Part shown: piece by piece, positions 8,951 through 18,174 of the stretch
Layout of the letters: each line of letters starts with the position of its first letter
Position numbering within the stretch: position 1 is the stretch's first letter
Assembly: GCA_019113175.1 (NCBI GenBank)
Contig: DXHY01000011.1
Location: forward strand, 103,902 to 167,901
Direction of reading: 5' to 3'
Length of the DNA stretch: 64,000 nucleotides
From: Candidatus Eisenbergiella stercoravium
GTDB lineage: Bacteria; Bacillota; Clostridia; Lachnospirales; Lachnospiraceae
Notes under the pieces: generated by a model
What the model saw: the letters and a program-made list of their open reading frames with translations, nothing else
Told to the model about the DNA's origin: nothing
Database searches by the model: none
Made by a program: the position numbers and the translations under genes

Positions 8951-8959
8951 TGATATAAT
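8951..8959 (+). promoter_or_regulatory. Weak -35, extended -10 promoter of the sugar transport operon
   Basis: TGATATAAT is an exact extended -10 match without a good -35, as expected of an activator-dependent promoter. It lies 145 bases before the first permease gene. The AT-rich leader between them shows no clear hairpin. Confidence 0.5.
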
Positions 8960-9103
8960 CTGGATATCGCAAGTGCAAAAAAGATAAATAATGCACAAAA
9001 AGAGGGTGAAAAAACTACATAAAATTTATAAATAAATGCGGCTAAAGTAAAAATTTATACTAAATGTGTATAAAATTATTTCATAAGGAAAAGGGGAAAA
9101 CTG

Positions 9104-10021
9104 ATGGGGAAAAAGGTAAGAAAAACATTTGTTAAGGCGTGGAATTATAAATGGATATATCTGATGCTCCTGCCCGTTGTCGTATATTTTGTCATCTTTA
9201 AATACGTTCCGATGTATGGGATTACCATCGCGTTTAAGGATTACAATATATTTAAGGGAATGTTTGAAAGTCCCTGGGTCGGGCTGGACGTATTTGAAAA
9301 AATTTTTGCAAATAAGAACTTCTGGTCGGCAATCAAAAATACATTTATTCTGAATTTGTCTTCTCTGGCTGTCAGCTTTCCGCTGACCATTATTGTTTCC
9401 CTCATGCTGAATGAACTGGGAAGCGCCAAATTCAAAAAAGTCACACAATCCATCCTTTATCTGCCGCATTTTGTATCATGGGTGGTTGTTGCAGGAATTG
9501 CGACCAACATGTTTGCTCTGCAGGATGGAACGATTAATGCGATTCTGGAAAGGCTGGGAGTGGAGCCGGTTCCCTTCCTGAGCGATAATGGATGGTGGAT
9601 ATTTACCTATATTGTATGTAATGTGTGGAAAGAAATAGGCTGGGGAACCATCATCTATCTGGCGGCGCTGACCGGGGTGGACGAAACATTATATGAAGCG
9701 GCATATCTGGATGGTGCCTCCAAGTTTCAGCGGCTGATTTACATAACTCTGCCGAGCATTAAGTCCGTTATCGTAACCATGCTGATTCTTTCTCTGTCGA
9801 AGATGATGACAATCGGTCTGGACGCGCCTCTGCTTTTGGGAAATAACAAGGTAATGGGAGTGTCGGAGGTAATCAGTACCTATACATATCGAATCGGTAT
9901 TGAGAAAGCAATGTACAGTGAATCCACTGCTATTGGATTGTTCCAGTCTGTTGTCAATATCATAATTCTGGTAGCAGCGGACCGGTTTGCAAAACTGATA
10001 GGAGAAGAAGGAATCATATAA
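9104..10021 (+). CDS. Sugar ABC transporter permease, LplB type
   Basis: Inner-membrane permease of a CUT1-type importer for complex carbohydrates. Its 305 residues contain about six membrane segments, the first near WIYLMLLPVVVYFVIF. The cytoplasmic EAA loop that contacts the ATPase (YEAAYLDGASKFQRLIYITL) lies near residues 200-220. It is followed after 11 bases by a second permease and then a lipoprotein binding protein. No ATPase gene is nearby, which is common for this family because a shared MsmX/UgpC-type ATPase serves several importers. Context predicts oligosaccharide import for the GH78, GH105 and propeller enzymes. Confidence 0.92.
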   Translation: MGKKVRKTFVKAWNYKWIYLMLLPVVVYFVIFKYVPMYGITIAFKDYNIFKGMFESPWVGLDVFEKIFANKNFWSAIKNTFILNLSSLAVSFPLTIIVSLMLNELGSAKFKKVTQSILYLPHFVSWVVVAGIATNMFALQDGTINAILERLGVEPVPFLSDNGWWIFTYIVCNVWKEIGWGTIIYLAALTGVDETLYEAAYLDGASKFQRLIYITLPSIKSVIVTMLILSLSKMMTIGLDAPLLLGNNKVMGVSEVISTYTYRIGIEKAMYSESTAIGLFQSVVNIIILVAADRFAKLIGEEGII

Positions 10022-10032
10022 GGGAGGAAATT

Positions 10033-10914
10033 ATGTCTGTGAAAAAAACGGCTAAGAAAAAAATTACAGTGGGCATTGTACTGAACTATGCGCTGATTAC
10101 TTTGCTGACATTTATCTGTCTGTATCCTTTTTTAAATGTGCTTGCCTATTCCTTCAGTGGATATAATGCTGTACTCTCCAGATCAATTACCTTTTATCCG
10201 AAGGATTTTTCCCTGGACGCCTATAAACAGATTCTGGGAAGAACCACGATCTGGACGGCAATGAGAACAACGGTAATTATTACACTGCTGGGGACTGCCT
10301 TGAGCCTGACGCTTACGACTTTTGCAGCGTATGCGCTTTCCATCCGCGACCTGCCGGGAAGAAAGTTCCTGTCCGGAATGATTTTGTTCACCATGTATTT
10401 TGGAGGCGGTATGATCCCGACATTTCTTGTTGTTAAGAATGTGGGACTGTATGATACGCTTGGAGCCCTTTTTATTCCACAGTCGGTCAGTGTGTTCAAT
10501 TTTATTGTGATGAGAACCTTTTTCAGAGAACTTCCGGAAAGCCTTCAGGATGCTGCGCGGATAGACGGAGCTTCCTATATGCAGATCCTTGTAAAAATCA
10601 TTCTGCCTCTGTCGTTACCGATTCTTGCAACAATGGGACTGTTTTATGCTGTAGGATACTGGAACTCCTATTTTGAGGCATTGATTTATATCCAGGACGT
10701 GAATAAATACACCCTGCAGCTTCGTTTGAGGTCTCTGTTGTTTGGAAGTGAGCTGACCAGTAATACGGCGGATAATATGGCCGGTACAATGGTGCTGCCG
10801 CAGTCTCTGAAAATGGCAATTGTGGCAGTTTCGACAGTACCGATTCTGGTGGTTTATCCATGGCTTCAGAAGTATTTTGTAAAGGGAGTCATGCTGGGTT
10901 CTGTGAAAGGGTAA
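10033..10914 (+). CDS. Sugar ABC transporter permease, YtcP/LplC type
   Basis: Second subunit of the importer pair, 293 residues with six predicted membrane segments beginning at ALITLLTFICLYPFLNV. The EAA loop is DAARIDGASYMQILVKIIL, about residues 178-196. A GGGAGG-like site precedes the ATG. The C-terminal end, WLQKYFVKGVMLGSVKG, is characteristic of this subfamily. It pairs with the preceding permease to form the translocation channel. Confidence 0.92.
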   Translation: MSVKKTAKKKITVGIVLNYALITLLTFICLYPFLNVLAYSFSGYNAVLSRSITFYPKDFSLDAYKQILGRTTIWTAMRTTVIITLLGTALSLTLTTFAAYALSIRDLPGRKFLSGMILFTMYFGGGMIPTFLVVKNVGLYDTLGALFIPQSVSVFNFIVMRTFFRELPESLQDAARIDGASYMQILVKIILPLSLPILATMGLFYAVGYWNSYFEALIYIQDVNKYTLQLRLRSLLFGSELTSNTADNMAGTMVLPQSLKMAIVAVSTVPILVVYPWLQKYFVKGVMLGSVKG

Positions 10915-10970
10915 ATCTGGCCAAGACGGTCAAAAAGATAAAGATTTACAAAAAAGAAAGGGGAAAACTT

Positions 10971-12641
10971 ATGAAAAGGAAAAAAATTTTTTCTGGTGTG
11001 CTTGCATTGGTAATGACGGTGTCATTATTTGCCGGTTGCGGTAATACGTCCGAATCGGGCGGAGAGAGCAGCCCGGCAGCGAATGCAGGTGGAAATGAGA
11101 GCACGGCCGCCGCTGCGGGAGAAGAAAGTGAACAGGCCTCTTCCAGCGGGTATCAGACTACATATGGTTCGAAGCAGTTTGACGGCGTGACAATCCAGGT
11201 AGAACTGTTTGACCGGGAAAATGCGCCGGAAGGATCAACCATAACGGACAACAGATGGACAAAATATATCCAGGACGAGATGGGGAAGGTTGGCATTAAT
11301 GTTGAATTTGTGGCCGTTCCCAGAGGAGATGAGGTGGACAAGCTGACCAGTATGATGGCAGGAGGAATAGCTCCTGATATCGTATTGACATATACCTATT
11401 CCATTGCAAAAGATTATTATGATCAGGGTGGTGTCTGGAATCTGTCAGAGTTTGTAGATGGAGAAGGGCAGGCTGAGAATCTGAAAGCATATCTTGGTGA
11501 AGATGTCCTTGATATGGGAAGAACAAACGGAGAGGAGCTGTACGGTATTGTCGCCAAACGTGCAACAACCGCACGCAGTAACTTCTTTGTGAGGAAGGAC
11601 TGGATGGATGAGCTTGGTATCAGCGTGCCGACAACTGTCGATGAAGTGTATGATATGGTTGATCAGATGGTACACAACAATCCGGATGGAAGAACGGATG
11701 TGATCGGATCCACCATATGGGATGATGGATACTTTATGGCGGCATTTTCCAAGCTTGCATCAGATCCCGTACAATCGCTGATTTCCTGTAAGCTTACGAG
11801 GGATTATGTGGACGAAGGAATGAAGGACTTCTATCGCTTCAGAAACAAGATGTATAACAATGGTCTGCTTCATCCCGAATATTATGCTCTTCCGACGGAT
11901 GACTACATCGGCTATATTGTAAATGGCAGCATGGCAACCTTTGAGGATCATGTAGGCGCCAACATCGACTCCAGAGACGGATACGCACTGCAGACGTTGA
12001 GAGAGAATGATCCTGAAGCTGATATTGTGGCAATCCCGCCTCTTGAGAATATCTGGGATGGAAAGCAGTATTCTACGACTTATTCCCAGGGCGGTCTGAT
12101 CGCATTCTGCCCGAAGACTGCAGATGCGGAAACGGTGGAAGCCTGTGTGACCTACCTTGACTGGCTGTGTACAGAAGCCGGAGGCTTTACCATTACACAG
12201 GGATTTGAAGGAGAGCATTTCGAATATGATGAAGACGGAGTTCCCTCTGTCATTGATGCTGATTATAACACTGCGGATAAGGACTGGATCAGCGGCGATC
12301 TGTTCATTACCGGAAACGGCGGATACTTTGAAACTGTAGATGATTATAACAAGGCAACCTCTAAAAAGTATCCTGGATATGAAGATTATTTCATCACGGA
12401 TCAGGAATATGCCCTGATGGGAGATCATATTGAGGATATTGATGATTCGCTCTATACATCTCCTTCCCAGGCAGAGCTGGCAGCGGACATCAACCTTGTC
12501 AGAGATGAATGGCTCGTTAAGGTCATTACCTGTCCGGAAAGTGAATTTGATGCTAACTGGGATTCTTATATGGCAGCGCTGAAGGATGCGGGAGTTGAAA
12601 CCGTGCATGAGGAGCGTACCGCTTATTTTGAAGCTCAGTAA
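10971..12641 (+). CDS. Extracellular sugar-binding lipoprotein
   Basis: Solute-binding protein that captures the glycan at the cell surface. The ATG at 10971 follows an AAAGGGG site. The protein opens with a basic KRKK, a hydrophobic stretch and the lipobox LFAGC, so the Cys near residue 22 would be lipidated. A Ser/Gly/Glu-rich linker (about 23-60) then leads into an extracellular-protein family 1-type fold to residue 556. The LplA/YtcQ-like size of 550 residues fits import of oligosaccharides with the LplB/YtcP permeases. A strong stem-loop follows the gene. Confidence 0.9.
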   Translation: MKRKKIFSGVLALVMTVSLFAGCGNTSESGGESSPAANAGGNESTAAAAGEESEQASSSGYQTTYGSKQFDGVTIQVELFDRENAPEGSTITDNRWTKYIQDEMGKVGINVEFVAVPRGDEVDKLTSMMAGGIAPDIVLTYTYSIAKDYYDQGGVWNLSEFVDGEGQAENLKAYLGEDVLDMGRTNGEELYGIVAKRATTARSNFFVRKDWMDELGISVPTTVDEVYDMVDQMVHNNPDGRTDVIGSTIWDDGYFMAAFSKLASDPVQSLISCKLTRDYVDEGMKDFYRFRNKMYNNGLLHPEYYALPTDDYIGYIVNGSMATFEDHVGANIDSRDGYALQTLRENDPEADIVAIPPLENIWDGKQYSTTYSQGGLIAFCPKTADAETVEACVTYLDWLCTEAGGFTITQGFEGEHFEYDEDGVPSVIDADYNTADKDWISGDLFITGNGGYFETVDDYNKATSKKYPGYEDYFITDQEYALMGDHIEDIDDSLYTSPSQAELAADINLVRDEWLVKVITCPESEFDANWDSYMAALKDAGVETVHEERTAYFEAQ

Positions 12642-12676
12642 AATATGATAACTGAAGAAGGAAAATGATGTGGATG

Positions 12677-12709
12677 ACAGTGCACCCGGTTTGTTTCCGG
12701 GTGCATTGT
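12677..12709 (+). other. Stem-loop between binding-protein gene and enzyme genes
   Basis: ACAGTGCACCCGG and CCGGGTGCATTGT pair over about 13 positions with one G-T, around a TTTGTTT loop. There is no T run. The position, just after the binding-protein gene, suggests 3' stabilisation or partial termination, so that the binding protein is made in excess of the downstream enzymes. Confidence 0.6.
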
Positions 12710-12746
12710 CTGACAAAAGGGTAAAAAGGGAGAGCATAAAAGCATT

Positions 12747-14720
12747 ATGAAAACAGATTATTTTGAAGAGATCCGTAAGGGGAAAAAGAGATCAACAGCA
12801 TATCTGGAGCATGTTATTAGCAACGGACAAACAAACGTTTATCTGAAAGGCGACCTGCAGAATAATTTTGAAACAGTTTACTTTGAGCTGGCGAGACTGG
12901 AGCTGTTTAACAGGGGGATTGAAACAGGGCCAATCCATTTCCCCAATATTCAGAGGTCGCTCCACAGGGTAAATGAAAGACTGGACTGCGGTGATTTTGT
13001 AATACCTGCCTTTCTGACGATTTTATACCGTTATCAGGATTCTGATCTTTTGACAAAGGAGATGCTGCAGGAACTGGAGGATGCTGTTCTGAATTTTAAA
13101 TACTGGATTGATGAGCCTGGGGTGGACGTTCATCTTCCCTGTTACTTTACGGAAAATCACCAGGTATTGTTTCATTCTATCGAATATCTGGCAGGCCAGC
13201 TTTATCCTGACCGGATATTTACCAATAATGGTAAAAACGGGGCATGGCACAGGGAGCATGGGCGGACCTATTTAAAAAGATGGCTTACCTGGAGAAAGCG
13301 GTTTGGCTTTTCGGAGTGGCTTTCAAACGGATATTATGCGGAGGACATGCTGGGACTCATGATTCTGTCGCAGCTTGCGGAAGAGGAGGCAATCCGCGGC
13401 CAGGCAGAGGGACTGATAGAGCTTCTGCTTTTTGATATTGCGGTACATTCTTTTAAGGGAAGCTTCTGCCCGACGAACGGAAGAATGTATAATGGGCCTA
13501 CCATGAACCCGGATTTCTCTTCTGCTAATGCGCTGGCTGCGGAACAGTGGGGAAGAGGCTATGTAGACGGAGGAATGGAACAGGCGATGGCCGCTATCCT
13601 GCTGGCCGTTTATGATTATCAGTGTAATGAAGTGATCTGTGACATCGCCCTGAATCCGCCGAAAGAGTCGGAAAATAAACAGAGAATGAGTCTGAATGTG
13701 GAAGATTCCGAGAGGTACGGAATTGATCCGTCTGATTTTGATAATATTATGCTGTACTGGAGCCTGCATACTTTTTATCATCGGGATGTCATTAAGAATT
13801 CCAGAAAATTCTGCCCGGAATGGTACAATATAGACGCAGCGGTTACCGCAAATCTGGAAAAATTCCGGATGTGTGACGCAGCAGGGGTGTATACGGATCC
13901 TGATCCGAATGCATCGGCGCTGACACAGGTGGAAATTTATACTTATAAAACAGAAGATTATATGTTAAGCTGTGCGCAGAATTACAGAAAAGGGAGGGGA
14001 AATTTCCAGCAGCATATCTGGCAGGCCTCTCTGGGAGGAAGAGCCATTGTGTTTGCAACCCATCCAGGTTCCGGCGAATATAACGGAAGGCCGAATTATT
14101 TTGTGGGAAACGGCTGCATGCCAAAGGCAACCGCGTACAAAAATGTTCTGATTTCCATTCATCGTATCCCTGCTGACGATCCGCATGGCCTTTGCACACA
14201 TGCCTATTTCCCGCAGAGGGAATTCGATGAGGTAGTGATGAAAAACGGCTGGATCATCGGAAGAAAGGATGACGGATATGCAGCGCTGTATTCTCTGAAA
14301 AAGGGCTGGTGGAATGACAAGAATCCGGAATTGTTCCGTTCCATATATAAGACCAACTGGGAAGCGGAGTATGAGAGAGCGCTTCCTTATGATTACTGGG
14401 TTCCGGGACATGCAAATGTCTGGATCTGTGAGCTGGGAAGCCGAAAAGAGTACGGCAGTTTTGAAAAGTTTGTGGAAGCGGTATCGAAAGCGAAGGTAGA
14501 GGGAGATACCTTCAGTATCCGTTATCAGTCTCCATCTCTGGGACTGGTTACATCCGGATGGGACGAACCCTTTGTTGTCGATGGACAGGAGATTCAGGTG
14601 GATCATTATAAGAGATATGATAATCCTTATTGCCAGGCTGAATTTGATACCGATCAGTACGTAATTTCCTATCATGGGAAAACAATGACAGTGGATTTCA
14701 AGGACAAGGAGATCATTTAA
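12747..14720 (+). CDS. Unrecognised 657-residue protein of the glycan locus
   Basis: I do not recognise a named family. The first 370 residues look helical with aromatic-rich turns (YFTENHQVLFHS, GYYAEDMLGLMIL), resembling the alpha/alpha toroids of polysaccharide lyases and hydrolases. The last 250 look beta-rich (GRAIVFATHPGSGEYNG, FSIRYQSPSLGLV). A His/Asn-rich YFTENHQ near 130 and the GEYNGRPNYFVGNG stretch are the most obvious candidate active-site segments. There is no signal peptide. It sits between the transporter and GH105 genes in one operon and ends two bases before the next start, so a role in breakdown of the same glycan is a fair inference. Confidence 0.7.
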   Translation: MKTDYFEEIRKGKKRSTAYLEHVISNGQTNVYLKGDLQNNFETVYFELARLELFNRGIETGPIHFPNIQRSLHRVNERLDCGDFVIPAFLTILYRYQDSDLLTKEMLQELEDAVLNFKYWIDEPGVDVHLPCYFTENHQVLFHSIEYLAGQLYPDRIFTNNGKNGAWHREHGRTYLKRWLTWRKRFGFSEWLSNGYYAEDMLGLMILSQLAEEEAIRGQAEGLIELLLFDIAVHSFKGSFCPTNGRMYNGPTMNPDFSSANALAAEQWGRGYVDGGMEQAMAAILLAVYDYQCNEVICDIALNPPKESENKQRMSLNVEDSERYGIDPSDFDNIMLYWSLHTFYHRDVIKNSRKFCPEWYNIDAAVTANLEKFRMCDAAGVYTDPDPNASALTQVEIYTYKTEDYMLSCAQNYRKGRGNFQQHIWQASLGGRAIVFATHPGSGEYNGRPNYFVGNGCMPKATAYKNVLISIHRIPADDPHGLCTHAYFPQREFDEVVMKNGWIIGRKDDGYAALYSLKKGWWNDKNPELFRSIYKTNWEAEYERALPYDYWVPGHANVWICELGSRKEYGSFEKFVEAVSKAKVEGDTFSIRYQSPSLGLVTSGWDEPFVVDGQEIQVDHYKRYDNPYCQAEFDTDQYVISYHGKTMTVDFKDKEII

Positions 14721-14722
14721 TT

Positions 14723-16891
14723 ATGAGGAAGCTTCCTTATTTTGATCCAGAATGGAGCATGGCGGAGGATAACGGGTCGTTCGGATCCAGGCTTTTGACG
14801 ATAGCTTCCCGTTATGTGGGGGCAAATCCCCCCACAACCTTCCGAATTCGAGCGGTCAGTATGGACCAGCCGGTTCAGGGAGCTGATGGAAGCTGGCAGA
14901 TCAATCTGGGCACCAGACTCGGAGGCGGAACGGATGGATATTCTATCGTCGGCGGCAGTATGATGGGCGGCGTGAGAAAAACTGTGACCCTGGGAATTTC
15001 CTGTTTTGCTCCGGTAGAGATGTATCTTAATGACAGATTGATATTCCGTTCGACATTTACGGATGAAATCAATAGTAATCTGTGGCATTGGATGGATGTG
15101 GAGCTTAAGCAGGGAAGAAATACGATTACTCTGATATGCAGGAGAACGACAGCCGGTTTCGGCTGTCAGATCTCCCTGCCGCAGACAACGGTTCTTCCGC
15201 CAATCAGGGGAAGAGAGGGGCAGGCGGGCTGGATATGGTCGGATCTGCTGGAGACAAAGCCTGTATGGAAAAACGGGGAGGAGGGCCTGAGCTGGGATTC
15301 AGATGAGGCGGACAGAATACACTGGAATCCGGATACGAGGGAAGAGGAACCCGGTCCGGCCTCTCCGCAGCAGAGAATTTTTCCGGAAGAGAAGGGATAC
15401 TGCCTTGCCTGGTGCAGACTGCGGGCCGGTGAGAGAAAGGAGGAAGAGCCTTCTCTGGTTATAGAAAGTTTTGGACATAACCGGATACTCCTGGGTGATG
15501 AGATTGACTTTATATGTGAAGACGGAACATTCAGAGTGCCGATTCCGGCAGGCTGCAGAGCGGATTTGAGGGTGATCAGCAGATGCTCCGGGGAAACCTG
15601 TGGAGCTGTTGTCCGCGCGGAAGGATGTGAGCTGCTTCCTCCGGGAAGAATGAATGGAACGGGGGAAATATGGGTCTATTCCGGGCCGTTTGTGTCGGAG
15701 GAGGAAGCAGAACGGGAAGAATTCCTGAATCTGCTGGCGATGCCGGGAGGAAAAAGATGGCGCCTTGATGGAAAGCGCTTGTGTCTGCGTACTTTTTTTG
15801 AGGGCTCTTATGGGGATAAATATTGGGTCAGCCAGGGGGGAAGTGCTTTTGGACGATGGGATTATCCACTGGGAGTAACTCTTTTCGGTCTGCTCAGGAC
15901 CGCTGTGAGCCTGGGAAAAGAAGAAATCAGAGCATATGCGGAGAATCATATTAAAACATGTGTATCTCTCTATGAATCGGCGGCTGCTGATAAAGCGCTG
16001 AATGGCTGTTCCGCATATGATCAGAATCTGATACGCATGGACTGCCTGGATGACTGCGGCTCTATGGGGCTTGCCATGCTGGAATGCCATAAGCTGGCTC
16101 CGGATGACAGATATCTGGAAATCGCCGGGAAAATTCGGGAATTTATAGTACACAGACTTTCCAGACTGGAGGATGGGACCTTTTTCCGGCCCGCGCCTGG
16201 CGATCATGGGACAGCAACCATATGGGCGGATGATTTATATATGAGTACGCCGTTTTTAAGATGTTACTATGACATAACCGGAGATAAAGAAGCGCTTGAG
16301 CTGGGGGCAGAACAATTCCTGAAATTTGCTTCCTATCTGTTTCTGCCGGAGTCAGGCGTATTTTCCCATGTATATGACCTGGACAGAGGATGTGCAACAG
16401 GAATTCCATGGGGCAGGGGAAACGGATGGGTATTATTCTCTCTGGCATACTTTCTGGACGGGCTGAAAGATAAGCCGGAGAATTATGAGGAACTTTTGAA
16501 GCTGTTTTTTACCCTCAGCTCTTCCTATAGAAAACTGCAGGGAGAAAAAGGACTGTGGCACCAGGTGCTTACAGATCCGCTGTCCTATGAAGAAGCATCC
16601 TGTACTGCCATGTTTACCTATGCATTCTGTAAAGGCATTAAAAACGGATGGTATGGAGATGAAGCGCCATTGTACAGAGATGCGGCGGAAAAAGGCTTCC
16701 GGGGGCTGGAAAAATACTGCATTGACAGAAACGGTTCCGTACATGGTGTATGTAAAGGATCAGGCTTCTCGTTTACAAAGGAGTATTATCGTGATAATCT
16801 ATTCTGGGTGACAAATGATAATCATGGTACGGGAATTGTTCTGCTCGCAGGAACTGAATTGTTATCATTGAAGGAATGGGAATTAAAATGA
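14723..16891 (+). CDS. GH105-type unsaturated glucuronyl/galacturonyl hydrolase
   Basis: A 722-residue two-part enzyme. The N-terminal half (about 1-340) is beta-rich and holds ligand-binding-like segments (VEMYLNDRLIFRSTF). The C-terminal half (about 350-720) is a YteR-like alpha/alpha barrel. Motifs are MDCLDDCGSMGLAMLE near 440, WADDLYMSTPFL near 500 with the Asp pair used in hydration of the unsaturated sugar, and GIPWGRGNGW near 560. Family enzymes release the unsaturated uronic acid left by pectate or rhamnogalacturonan lyases. No signal peptide, so it acts on imported fragments. It starts two bases after the previous stop, with AAGGAG upstream, and overlaps the next gene by an ATGA. 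Confidence 0.85.
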   Translation: MRKLPYFDPEWSMAEDNGSFGSRLLTIASRYVGANPPTTFRIRAVSMDQPVQGADGSWQINLGTRLGGGTDGYSIVGGSMMGGVRKTVTLGISCFAPVEMYLNDRLIFRSTFTDEINSNLWHWMDVELKQGRNTITLICRRTTAGFGCQISLPQTTVLPPIRGREGQAGWIWSDLLETKPVWKNGEEGLSWDSDEADRIHWNPDTREEEPGPASPQQRIFPEEKGYCLAWCRLRAGERKEEEPSLVIESFGHNRILLGDEIDFICEDGTFRVPIPAGCRADLRVISRCSGETCGAVVRAEGCELLPPGRMNGTGEIWVYSGPFVSEEEAEREEFLNLLAMPGGKRWRLDGKRLCLRTFFEGSYGDKYWVSQGGSAFGRWDYPLGVTLFGLLRTAVSLGKEEIRAYAENHIKTCVSLYESAAADKALNGCSAYDQNLIRMDCLDDCGSMGLAMLECHKLAPDDRYLEIAGKIREFIVHRLSRLEDGTFFRPAPGDHGTATIWADDLYMSTPFLRCYYDITGDKEALELGAEQFLKFASYLFLPESGVFSHVYDLDRGCATGIPWGRGNGWVLFSLAYFLDGLKDKPENYEELLKLFFTLSSSYRKLQGEKGLWHQVLTDPLSYEEASCTAMFTYAFCKGIKNGWYGDEAPLYRDAAEKGFRGLEKYCIDRNGSVHGVCKGSGFSFTKEYYRDNLFWVTNDNHGTGIVLLAGTELLSLKEWELK

Positions 16892-17799
16892 TGATGTATA
16901 CGGACAGCTCCAGAGGACTGAATTTTGCGAAGGATCCGGCGGTTGTCAAATTTCAGGATCGATACTATATGTATTATACAATGAGTCCTGGAAAAGAGAG
17001 GCCGGGAACGGTATGGGGGATCGGAATCGCACAAAGCAGAGATCTGGAAAACTGGGAAAAAACGGGAGAAATAGACCCTGCGGGAGAACTGGAAGCCCTG
17101 GGAATCTGTGCACCTGGCGCATTGGTTTATGGGGGAAAGGTACATCTGTTTTATCAGACGTACGGGCGTTTTGAAAAGGATGCAATCTGTCATGCATGGT
17201 CGGAGGATGGAATTCATTTTGTCAGAAATAAGACGAATCCGATTTTGAGGGCGGAAGGTGCCTGGAATAATGGAAGGGCCATTGACGCAGATGTCTGCAT
17301 CTTTCATGGGAAACTGTTCCTGTATTTTGCGACCAGGGACCCCGAAGGTAAGATACAGATGCAGGGAGTGAGTAAATGTCCTCTGGATGGAAAATTTGAA
17401 CGAGGCAGCTGGAAACAGTGCTGTGAAGATGCAATTTTGAGGCCGGAGCTTCCCTGGGAACAGGACTGCATTGAGGCGGCAGCCACGTTATGCAGATATG
17501 ATAAGGTATATCTGTTTTATGCCGGAGCATATAATAACAGCCCTCAGCAGATTGGCGTGGCGGTAAGCGGAGACGGTATTCATTTTAAGAGGCTGTATCA
17601 GACACCTCTGCTAAAAAATGGCCTGCCTGGCAGCTGGAATTCATCTGAGTCCGGCCATCCTTATGTGTTTGAGGATGAGGATAACCGTGTATATCTCTTT
17701 TATCAGGGAAATAATGATAATGGGAAATCCTGGTATCTTTCCAGAGTTGAAATTTTATTTGACAATGAAATACCATACGTGAAAGAAGAACAGAACTGA
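16888..17799 (+). CDS. GH43-like five-bladed beta-propeller glycosidase
   Basis: About 303 residues built of repeated propeller blades, each with a Y-Y-M-Y-Y or L-F-Y-F/Q hydrophobic strand (YYMYYTMSPG, KVHLFYQTYG, KLFLYFATRD, KVYLFYAGAY, RVYLFYQGN). The Asp in FAKDPAVV near residue 15 and the acidic DCIEAAA and IDADV motifs match catalytic positions expected in GH43/GH117-like folds. I cannot choose the exact family. ATG at 16888 overlaps the previous stop as ATGATGATG, with AAGGA upstream; an ATG at 16876 is too close to that site. It is the last gene of the operon and probably trims a side chain of the imported glycan. Confidence 0.75.
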   Translation: MMMYTDSSRGLNFAKDPAVVKFQDRYYMYYTMSPGKERPGTVWGIGIAQSRDLENWEKTGEIDPAGELEALGICAPGALVYGGKVHLFYQTYGRFEKDAICHAWSEDGIHFVRNKTNPILRAEGAWNNGRAIDADVCIFHGKLFLYFATRDPEGKIQMQGVSKCPLDGKFERGSWKQCCEDAILRPELPWEQDCIEAAATLCRYDKVYLFYAGAYNNSPQQIGVAVSGDGIHFKRLYQTPLLKNGLPGSWNSSESGHPYVFEDEDNRVYLFYQGNNDNGKSWYLSRVEILFDNEIPYVKEEQN

Positions 17800-17803
17800 A
17801 CGA

Positions 17804-17837
17804 ACAGATGCATGCCTCTGTCTTCCTTTATACTGAA
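17804..17837 (+). repeat. Direct repeat, copy 1
   Basis: Begins ACAGATG and ends TTATACTGAA. It matches 18659-18688 except for a four-base CATG insertion and one T/C change. It lies immediately after the last glycosidase gene. Each copy contains an ACAGA/TCTGT inverted pair. Confidence 0.75.
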
Positions 17838-17958
17838 GGGAAGATGGGGGCATGTTTCTGGTAAAACGGGCCTGCCGGGATTCGGAAAAGCAGGAAGAAA
17901 AAACGGACGCTCCATGATCTGGTATCGGTACCAATTTTGAATATAATCTCGGGATTTC

Positions 17959-18086
17959 TCATTTTCCGGTAAAGGACTCCCTCTCAATATCTTTCAAAAT
18001 CTGGTTCACGCGTTTGAGCATTTTTCGTCCTGAGACTGCCAGTATAGATAATCGTCCCAGGCTTCGTCAAACCATATCTTTTTCAT
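17959..18086 (-). pseudogene. Broken YoeB/Txe-type toxin gene
   Basis: ATG at 18086 with GGAGG upstream starts MKKIWFDEAWDDYLYWQSQD, the classic YoeB opening, but stops at codon 27. Restoring one A in the AAAAA run near 18025 would continue as MLKRVNQILKDIERE, again YoeB-like, until a TGA at 17959. Even then only about 43 of the usual 84-90 residues exist, and the catalytic C-terminal half is missing. It lies downstream of the RelB/DinJ antitoxin gene, so this is a toxin-antitoxin module that lost its RNase. Confidence 0.8.
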
Positions 18087-18126
18087 TTGCACCTCCCTGT
18101 CAGACATTTTACGCTTAATGTTGCGC

Positions 18127-18150
18127 GCGCCGAATTGTGGGATTCGGCGC
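18127..18150 (-). other. Hairpin between antitoxin and toxin remnant
   Basis: GCGCCGAAT and ATTCGGCGC form a perfect nine-base-pair stem with a six-base loop in the 88-base gap between the antitoxin stop and toxin start. Toxin and antitoxin genes usually overlap or nearly touch, so this gap is unusual. Confidence 0.55.
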
Positions 18151-18174
18151 TGCGATAAACGGCTTCACGGGAAA

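Noticed and set aside
9104..12641. Missing ATPase as a sign of a broken importer
   Set aside because: LplB/YtcP-type importers normally rely on a shared ATPase encoded elsewhere, so absence is expected.
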